The translations under genes were made by a program, and so were the position numbers. From Runella zeae DSM 19591 (GTDB lineage: Bacteria; Bacteroidota; Bacteroidia; Cytophagales; Spirosomataceae): 38,814 bases of DNA. The notes beneath the pieces were generated by a model. The model saw only the letters and a list, made by a program, of their open reading frames with translations. It ran no database searches and was not told the origin of the DNA. Location: positions 1 to 38,814 of the forward strand of contig NZ_AUIF01000061.1 of assembly GCF_000423565.1 (NCBI RefSeq). Reading direction: 5' to 3'. Below are positions 34,436-38,814 of this stretch, one piece after another (position 1 is the first letter of the stretch; the number at the start of each line of letters is the position of its first letter).

Positions 34436-34456
34436 GTACCGCTAAATTGAACCACC

Positions 34457-34727
34457 TCACGTTTGGGAGGGCGTTTTGCTCCGCCTTTGAAGCATGAAAA
34501 GGTACTCGTGGATTTGCTCCTCATCAAATTCAGTTGGGATTTTTCCATAATGAAGCGCAATGGCTGCAATATGCCGAGAATAGTTCTTGAAAGTGCTCGG
34601 ACTACGGCCTAGGATGGAAATACTACGCTCAAAACGGTGGATTAATTCCTGAAAGCCAGATACTTCTCTACTGGCGCAGTTGATAAGCGTATTTTCCCGT
34701 AGCTCATCAGAATTCTTTTTTTGTCAT
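34457..34727 (-). pseudogene. N-terminal remnant of a tyrosine recombinase
   Basis: The minus-strand frame from the ATG at 34727 needs one base removed from a 7-A run to join NSDELRENTLINCAS to FQELIHRFERSISILGRSPS, TFKNYSRHIAAIALHYGKIP and EQIHEYLFMLQRRSKTPSQT, then stop. This is the SAM-like core-binding domain of tyrosine recombinases, in the form found beside IS91-type transposases in Bacteroidota. The catalytic domain (R, H-x-x-R, Y) is absent. It breaks where the IS91 C-terminus begins, which indicates an internal deletion of several hundred to over a thousand bases. Confidence 0.75.
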
Positions 34728-34795
34728 GATAAATTTTAAGTTTAAATTGGTCTTAAAATTAATCATTTTGAGGTAAGATAGCTACCGAAGGTTTT

Positions 34796-34942
34796 GTTCA
34801 ACACGGGTTTGCGTAAGGCGGGCTGAATTTGACGGCTGAAGGTTGACAAAACTCAACAGCAGTTTTTTAATTGAACTTTAGTAATAAAACTAGTTTTTGT
34901 ACTACAAAATCCTGCCCTAATGCAAAGCACAAAACGTTAGCG
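34796..34942 (+). repeat. attC-like integron recombination site 1
   Basis: The site begins with GTTCAAC (34796-34802, matching RYYYAAC) and ends with GTTAGCG (34936-34942, core GTT). Inside, TTTGCGTAAGG (34808-34818) faces CCTAATGCAAA (34916-34926), pairing at 9 of 11 with one wobble. The centre (34848-34888) shares an almost identical 40-nt block with the site near 36545-36586. It lies 24 nt before the beta-lactamase start. Confidence 0.65.
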
Positions 34943-34965
34943 GTCATTGTAAACAACAAACATAA

Positions 34966-35763
34966 ATGAGAAAAGTAGTAACACTTATATTGACAATCTT
35001 GGCTTCAATATCATACGGACAAACTAATTTTCAAAAATATTTTGACAGTCTGAATGTGAAGGGAAGTACAACTATTTATGACTACAAAAACAAGAAATGG
35101 ACTTTTACCGATAAGCAAGATGCTGAATTAGCGACATTACCTGCATCTACATTTAAAATACCAAATTCACTCTTTGCACTTGAATACAAAGCAGTTAGAG
35201 ACGAGAGTGAGGTTTTCAAATGGGACGGTAAACCCAAGTCACACTTAGGAACAGTGGTAAATGTTTGGAATAAGGACACAGACTTAAAAAATGCTTTCAA
35301 AAACTCAACGGTTTGGTTCTATGTTGAAGTTGCAAAAAGAATAGATAGGAATATATACCAAAAAGTCCTAAGAAAGTGTAAATATGGGAATGGCAATTTA
35401 AAAGAAAAAGGAGATGATTTTTGGAACTATGGAGAATTTGCCGTTTCACCAAAAGACCAAATAAACTTCTTAATAAAATTTTATAACAACCAGCTTCCTT
35501 TCACGAAAATGACTATTGAAAAAGTGAAGGAAATTATGATTTCTGAAAAAACAGAAACGCATACATATAGGGACAAAACAGGTTGGACAAGGAAAAATGG
35601 ACAAGACATCGGTTGGTGGGTTGGATATATAGAAACAAACGAAAATGTTTATTTCTTTGCTACCAGACTTATTAAACACGAAAATGAGAACAATCCTAAC
35701 TTTTTGAAAGGACGGAAAGAAATTACTAAACTGATACTAAAAGACGTTGAAGGGACAAAGTAA
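34966..35763 (+). CDS. bla: class D (OXA-type) beta-lactamase
   Basis: The 265-residue protein has a signal peptide (to about S-Y-G-Q, residue 19) and every class D active-site motif: S61-T-F-K64, S114-T-V116, Y140-G-N142, a conserved Trp at about 153 in D-D-F-W, and K204-T-G206 followed by G-W. Class D enzymes hydrolyse beta-lactams in the periplasm through an acyl-serine, with the Lys64 carboxylated. Length is usual for the family. It sits alone between two attC-like sites, so it looks like an integron cassette. Overall similarity to the well-known OXA groups appears low by eye, so the resistance spectrum cannot be stated. Confidence 0.93.
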   Translation: MRKVVTLILTILASISYGQTNFQKYFDSLNVKGSTTIYDYKNKKWTFTDKQDAELATLPASTFKIPNSLFALEYKAVRDESEVFKWDGKPKSHLGTVVNVWNKDTDLKNAFKNSTVWFYVEVAKRIDRNIYQKVLRKCKYGNGNLKEKGDDFWNYGEFAVSPKDQINFLIKFYNNQLPFTKMTIEKVKEIMISEKTETHTYRDKTGWTRKNGQDIGWWVGYIETNENVYFFATRLIKHENENNPNFLKGRKEITKLILKDVEGTK

Positions 35764-35771
35764 CAACGAAC

Positions 35772-35904
35772 CGCTAACATCATATTGGCAATAGTGGAGC
35801 TGACAGTTGTAAACTCAACATTTGTGCTTCTATTGGGCATTTGTACAACTATTGAGTCGACGTTTTTCAAATGCCCCGCCATCGCTAATACATAGCCGTT
35901 GTGG
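35772..35904 (+). repeat. attC-like integron recombination site 2 (attC of the bla cassette)
   Basis: CGCTAAC (35772-35778) and GTTGTGG (35898-35904) bound the site, 8 nt after the bla stop. TATTGGCAATAGTGGAG (35783-35799) faces CCCCGCCATCGCTAATA (35874-35890): 12 of 17 are Watson-Crick and 2 are G-T wobbles. The unequal unpaired spacers beside the AAC/GTT ends are the usual attC design. GGGCATTTG (35835-35843) and CAAATGCCC (35868-35876) form an inner alternative stem. CCGCTAAC here is the exact complement of GTTAGCGG at the start of the same cassette. Confidence 0.75.
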
Positions 35905-35961
35905 GCTATATCATAGAAACTTATTAAACAAAAAAACAATCATTTTTGACAAAAATACAAG

Positions 35962-36357
35962 ATGAAAAGTTTAAAAGTAATTGCAATTATTTATGCAATA
36001 ACATCTGCATCAAGTTTACACGCACAGACTTTGTCTTTAAATAACAAAACTGTTAAGGTAGAAGAATTTCCAGAATATATTATTATTAACTCTGATAATA
36101 CATCCTCAATACTAGGTCAATCAATACGAATAGTTATTCAAGCAAAAAACTCAGAGTTTGAAAAATCTCTTAAAGATTTGCAAGACCTCCTAGAAGACAA
36201 TAAGTATTTGAAAATTAGTAATCAAACAGACTTGTTAAATGCTATGTCAAAACTTGGGTTTGATTATGTAGATGCATTCCCACAAAACCCAAGCACAGAG
36301 AGTAGTTTTAGTAGAACAGGCTTTGTGTTTAGAAAAAAAGAAAAATACAGAAGCTAA
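35962..36357 (+). CDS. secreted protein of unknown function (cassette gene)
   Basis: The 131-residue protein has a signal peptide (MKSLKVIAIIYAITSASSLHA, then Q) and a mature part of about 110 residues with mixed helix and strand character. It includes a helix rich in Lys, Asp and Leu (FEKSLKDLQDLLEDNKYL), and the C-terminus is basic. No family is recognised. It lies 57 nt after attC-like site 2 in the same direction as bla, as expected for the next cassette. Its own attC appears degraded (see 36545-36655). Its function is unknown. Confidence 0.7.
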   Translation: MKSLKVIAIIYAITSASSLHAQTLSLNNKTVKVEEFPEYIIINSDNTSSILGQSIRIVIQAKNSEFEKSLKDLQDLLEDNKYLKISNQTDLLNAMSKLGFDYVDAFPQNPSTESSFSRTGFVFRKKEKYRS

Positions 36358-36544
36358 AAATATACTTAAACTATAAACTATTTTACTAATCAATATTAGA
36401 GGTTATGAATAATTTTTTGCCATATCCTCACATGCCTATTCCATACTGGGGAAGGTACGGCAATTGAATATAAAAAATTGAAAAACTATAACACTAACAC
36501 GAATGTCGCCTCATTCAATCTAAGTAGAGATACAAGCGCAGTGC

Positions 36545-36655
36545 AAAATTCAACTGTATTTTTTCAATTAAACTTTAGTAGTAATATCAATCCCGATAGC
36601 TATCGGGATGCTTCGATTGCCCGCCACACCGCCCAGCCACAAACCGTAAGTGGCC
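36545..36655 (+). repeat. degenerate attC-like site 3 (central and right part)
   Basis: Positions 36545-36586 repeat the central block of site 1 with a few substitutions. The right end has a CCGTAAGTGGCC sequence where a core GTTAAGTGG is expected, i.e. one T is missing. A clear left arm with an AAC end that complements GTTGTGGG was not found, so the site looks partly deleted. A 20-bp palindrome sits in it. The TTG-started frame crossing this stretch (36478-36696) is not taken as a gene. Confidence 0.4.
36590..36609. repeat. 20-bp perfect palindrome
   Basis: ATCCCGATAGCTATCGGGAT lies at the presumed tip of the degenerate attC-like site 3. It is of the same type as the palindrome at 34185-34202. 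Confidence 0.8.
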
Positions 36656-36692
36656 ATTTAATAGACATTAACCGACAGGCCATTGTAGCAAG

Positions 36693-37127
36693 ATGATAAA
36701 AGTAATTGAAAGCCGAGAAATAGATATTTATGCTATGAGGAATTTGTTTTTCAAGACAAGAGTAACGTCCTTTTCTTGGAATGACACATCAAAATTTAAG
36801 TTATCTGACTTTGACAAGGAGACCGAGAACGAATATATTTTAGTAGCCCTTGCAGATGAAGTCCTAGTTGGTTTTGTTTCTGTTTGGGTAGCAGACAATT
36901 TTATTCATCATTTATATGTTGACGAAAAATTTCAAAACCAAGGTATTGGAACACAATTATTAAATGCTGTACTTGACAAATTCGGACATCAAGTTAGACT
37001 AAAATGTGAAGAGAAAAACGAAAAAGCAATTTGCTTCTACAGGCAAAAAGGCTTTTTAGAAATCGGAATAGGGCAATCTGAAAGTGGATCTTATATTTTG
37101 TTTGAGTTAAATAAAAAAACAGAATAA
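36693..37127 (+). CDS. GNAT-family N-acetyltransferase (cassette gene)
   Basis: The 144-residue protein has the GNAT fold: a beta strand and acceptor region, FIHHLYVDEKFQNQGIGTQL with the acetyl-CoA motif A (Q-x-x-G-x-G), and a later EKAICFYRQKGFLEIG with the motif-B Tyr-x-x-x-G-F. It transfers an acetyl group from acetyl-CoA to an amine. The substrate may be a small molecule such as an antibiotic, or a protein N-terminus. GNAT genes are frequent in integron cassette arrays. It lies between degenerate attC-like site 3 and candidate site 4, in the same direction as the other cassette genes. Confidence 0.88.
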   Translation: MIKVIESREIDIYAMRNLFFKTRVTSFSWNDTSKFKLSDFDKETENEYILVALADEVLVGFVSVWVADNFIHHLYVDEKFQNQGIGTQLLNAVLDKFGHQVRLKCEEKNEKAICFYRQKGFLEIGIGQSESGSYILFELNKKTE

Positions 37128-37128
37128 A

Positions 37129-37220
37129 AACGACATACAAAAAGGTTAGGACTGACGTGCAAAATTGGAGCTTTGTTCTCCTAAACCCGCCCAAATGTAA
37201 AGCCCGAAATCGTTCTCCGG
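37129..37220 (+). repeat. candidate attC-like site 4
   Basis: AAC at 37129-37131 and a CGTTCTCCGG core at 37211-37220 bound a 92-nt stretch directly after the GNAT stop. GGTTAGGA and TCCTAAACC inside form an inverted repeat and GGAG/CTCC a smaller one. The right boundary resembles the other sites (CGTT, three bases, CGG or GGG, then a short AT-rich lead to the next gene). Pairing is weaker than in sites 1 and 2. Confidence 0.35.
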
Positions 37221-37265
37221 TGACTATTTCATAATGGAACTGTACAAATTGGCAGTAAATAAAAA

Positions 37266-38117
37266 ATGAAAAAAATAATTATTTGGGCATTTATCCTTAA
37301 CCTTTGTAGTTGTAACAATTCAAAACCAATGCAAAACAAAATTCCATTAAAAGAAATTGAAGAAATATTTTCCCATATGCACGCAAATGGCGTAAATACA
37401 GATACGACAATGCTGTGGGGATATTTCTTTACTTCAAACAAAAATGACAAATTCAGTCAAGTTGCAAACGAGCTAAAAAGTAAAGGATTTGATTTTGTTG
37501 AAATCTTCCAATCTGAAGGCAAAAGTTATTGGTTGCATCTAGAGCGTAAAGAAATTCACAATGCTAAAAGTTTATACGCACTTAACGAAGAACTTTATTC
37601 TGTAGCCGACAAATACAAAATCATTTATGATGGCTTTGATGTTGGAAACAAGGATAAAAATAAACCAATTGAAAGAAACACTTATGTAGTTCCAGAAGAA
37701 TTTAAGACACTTGATTACCAAAAAGACAACTACCCCTGTTTATTAATTGGCAACACAGCATTTGATAAATTTAAGCATAAACAAGAGTTTAAATATTTCA
37801 TAAAGATAACTACACCCTACAAGAAAGACGAAAAATTTATGTTACCAACTGACGAAGAACTTGAAAATTTAGACGGGTTTGAATATTTTATTGAAGACTA
37901 TTTGAATCGAAATAAAATCAAAAGCTATTACGTTTTTCGGGAGACATATAAAGGAGTTAGAACTTTTTACTTAGTTACAAATAACAAAAGTGGCGCAACA
38001 AAAACTCTAATAATGATTAAAAACTCAGAAAAACAAAGAAATTTCGACTTTAAAATTTTAGCAGACACAAATTGGAGCATATACAATGAATTTATAAAAA
38101 AAACAGCAAATGAATAA
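37266..38117 (+). CDS. RraB-like / DUF695 two-domain lipoprotein (cassette gene)
   Basis: The 283-residue protein has a lipoprotein-like N-terminus (MKKIIIWAFILNLCSC). Residues about 45-120 resemble the RraB (ribonuclease E inhibitor B) fold: MHANGVNTDTTMLWGYFFT, then LKSKGFDFVEIF, W-L-H-L-E-R and L-N-E-E. Residues about 150-280 match DUF695: a K-Y-F-I-K-I-T strand, E-E-L-E-N-L-D, YYVFRETYKGVRTFYLV and a W-S-I-Y-N-E-F ending. The combination is known from other bacteria. The lipoprotein signal argues against ribonuclease control, so function is open. Confidence 0.7.
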   Translation: MKKIIIWAFILNLCSCNNSKPMQNKIPLKEIEEIFSHMHANGVNTDTTMLWGYFFTSNKNDKFSQVANELKSKGFDFVEIFQSEGKSYWLHLERKEIHNAKSLYALNEELYSVADKYKIIYDGFDVGNKDKNKPIERNTYVVPEEFKTLDYQKDNYPCLLIGNTAFDKFKHKQEFKYFIKITTPYKKDEKFMLPTDEELENLDGFEYFIEDYLNRNKIKSYYVFRETYKGVRTFYLVTNNKSGATKTLIMIKNSEKQRNFDFKILADTNWSIYNEFIKKTANE

Positions 38118-38127
38118 AATAAAAACT

Positions 38128-38296
38128 ACCGCCATCATCATTTTGGCAATATACCGAACTGGGTTGCCGACGCGATGCTTCTATGAAATCCCGAAGGCTT
38201 TCGGGATTCAAGATTCAACAGTAGCAACCTTATTAAATCCTAAACATTTTGGGGTTGTTAAAAAATTAGTCGCATAGGCAACTCTTTCCGTTACCT
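38128..38296 (+). repeat. candidate attC-like site 5
   Basis: The left end (ACCGCCATCATCATTTTGGC, then AATA) is clearly related to the left end of site 2 (ACCGCTAACATCATATTGGC, then AATA). The right end has CCGTTACC (core GTTACC at 38290-38295), 8 nt before the next gene. The inner part includes the hairpin at 38187-38208. The AAC of the left core is changed to ATC, so the site may be inactive. Confidence 0.4.
38187..38208. repeat. 9-bp perfect hairpin
   Basis: AATCCCGAA and TTCGGGATT with a GGCT loop, inside candidate attC-like site 5. It shares the TCCCG/CGGGA arms with the two palindromes further left. Confidence 0.75.
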
Positions 38297-38303
38297 ATTA
38301 TTT

Positions 38304-38513
38304 ATGAAAACGTTATTGACAATATTAGTAATTTTCTTTCTTCAGCAAACATCATTTGCCGATGAACAACGTTTGACAACTATATTTAAAAGTAAAAATG
38401 GAAAATATTTATTAAAATACAAAAAGAAACGGTGGACGCTTTTTAACCAATACAACAAGCCTTTGTATCATATTAATAGACTTGTTCTTTTGCTGATAAT
38501 CAATATTTTATGA
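38304..38513 (+). pseudogene. 5' part of a secreted protein gene, cut by an IS
   Basis: The frame opens with a signal peptide (MKTLLTILVIFFLQQTSFAD), then reads RLTTIFKSKNGKYLLKYKKK and WTLFNQYNKPLYHI. It then changes abruptly into hydrophobic text (NRLVLLLIINIL) and stops. The change coincides with the probable left end of the following insertion sequence near 38476. About 57 residues are genuine and the rest is IS sequence. The native protein is not recognised. It is the last visible gene of the cassette array. Confidence 0.6.
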
Positions 38514-38521
38514 TATATTTG
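38489..38521 (+). promoter_or_regulatory. promoter of the IS transposase
   Basis: TTTG (38489-38492), 21 nt, then TATATTTG (38514-38521) fits the -33/-7 consensus, 27 nt before the transposase ATG. It lies inside the IS end. Confidence 0.55.
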
Positions 38522-38548
38522 CGGTAATTAACATTTTAATAAGTTATT

Positions 38549-38814
38549 ATGAAATCACAAAGAATTAGTATATTTAGTAATATAAAATCTGATAGAGATT
38601 TTCGAGCTACAACAGGCCTTAGTAAAGAGGAGTTTAATAGGTTATCTGAAAAGTTTTCTTGTTATTATACTCCAACAGTTCTATCAGGATTTCCTAATGG
38701 GTTTGGTAACAATAGTATATTTCAAAACTCAAAAGAAGCTTTGTTTTTTTTATTATATCATTATAAAGTAGCGACTACTTATGATGTTCTTGCTATTAGT
38801 TTTGGCATCGGAAG
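38549..38814 (+). CDS. IS5-family (ISL2/IS427-like) transposase, partial at the right edge
   Basis: From the ATG at 38549, 88 codons are open to the window end. The text F-R-A-T-T-G-L-S-K-E-E-F-N-R-L, then KEALFFLLYHYKVATTYDVL, resembles the N-terminal helix-turn-helix of IS5-group transposases (L-T-G-L-x-x-x-x-F followed by a short-spaced helical part). The DDE catalytic domain lies outside. The element is inserted in the last cassette gene and is oriented the same way. Family assignment is from pattern only. Confidence 0.65.
   Translation, partial: MKSQRISIFSNIKSDRDFRATTGLSKEEFNRLSEKFSCYYTPTVLSGFPNGFGNNSIFQNSKEALFFLLYHYKVATTYDVLAISFGIG

Noticed and set aside
34457-34727. Recombinase fragment as the integron integrase of the adjacent array
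   Set aside because: The N-terminal text fits recombinases paired with IS91-type transposases, and an IS91 C-terminus follows it in the same direction. The catalytic domain with any IntI-specific insert is missing, so no integron integrase can be claimed.
36478-36696. 72-codon frame before the GNAT gene
   Set aside because: It begins at TTG and reads through the shared attC block and a perfect palindrome, so it is not taken as a gene.

Overview
The window (about 38% GC by eye, strongly AT-rich between genes) comes from a member of the Bacteroidota, most likely Cytophagales. Indications are TonB-dependent receptor/DUF4249 pairing, Wzi-family capsule proteins, DUF2271/PepSY/ApbE genes, weak Shine-Dalgarno signals, and several promoters of the Bacteroidota type (TTTG, about 19 nt, TAnnTTTG). 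No rRNA, tRNA or CRISPR array was seen.

Layout. 1-312: frameshifted 3' end of an insertion-sequence transposase. 849-2276: a very long curlin-repeat (functional amyloid) secreted protein with a strong terminator. 2902-12554: an exopolysaccharide locus with a methyltransferase, three GT4 glycosyltransferases, a plant-like GDP-mannose 3,5-epimerase, the initiating polyprenyl-phosphate sugar-1-phosphate transferase and two tandem Wzi-like outer-membrane proteins. Flippase and polymerase are not in the window. 12578-14816: a metal/cobalamin-binding-type receptor without a signal peptide and a GntP gluconate permease. 15020-20375: an ankyrin-repeat secreted protein, then DUF2271, a PepSY-flavodoxin-reductase fusion and ApbE, which together look like a transmembrane electron conduit ending in a covalently flavinylated periplasmic protein.

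20376-20871 is a gene-free zone packed with long inverted repeats. 20872-33924 is a regulatory and metabolic island: a Crp/Fnr regulator; a YceI, 4-TM protein, DoxX, VOC dioxygenase-like and esterase run; a GH2 glycosidase behind a small MITE-like element; then a metallo-beta-lactamase-fold lipoprotein, TonB receptor, DUF4249 lipoprotein, MhqD-like esterase and ferredoxin. Two promoters in this island, 7 kb apart (21479-21550 and 28492-28563), share a TTGAY-N4-RTCAA palindrome, a T9G tract, a TACCTCATCGTT block and a -7-like box at identical spacing. They are strong candidates for targets of the neighbouring Crp/Fnr protein.

34190-38814 is accessory DNA: an internally deleted remnant of an IS91 transposase/tyrosine-recombinase pair, then an apparent array of integron-type gene cassettes without an integron integrase. 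It carries a class D beta-lactamase with all active-site motifs, an unknown secreted protein, a GNAT acetyltransferase, an RraB-DUF695 protein and a truncated gene. The bla cassette obeys the integron boundary rule (GTTAGCGG before the gene, CCGCTAAC after it), and its attC folds as expected. The array is interrupted at the right edge by an IS5-like element whose transposase runs off the window.
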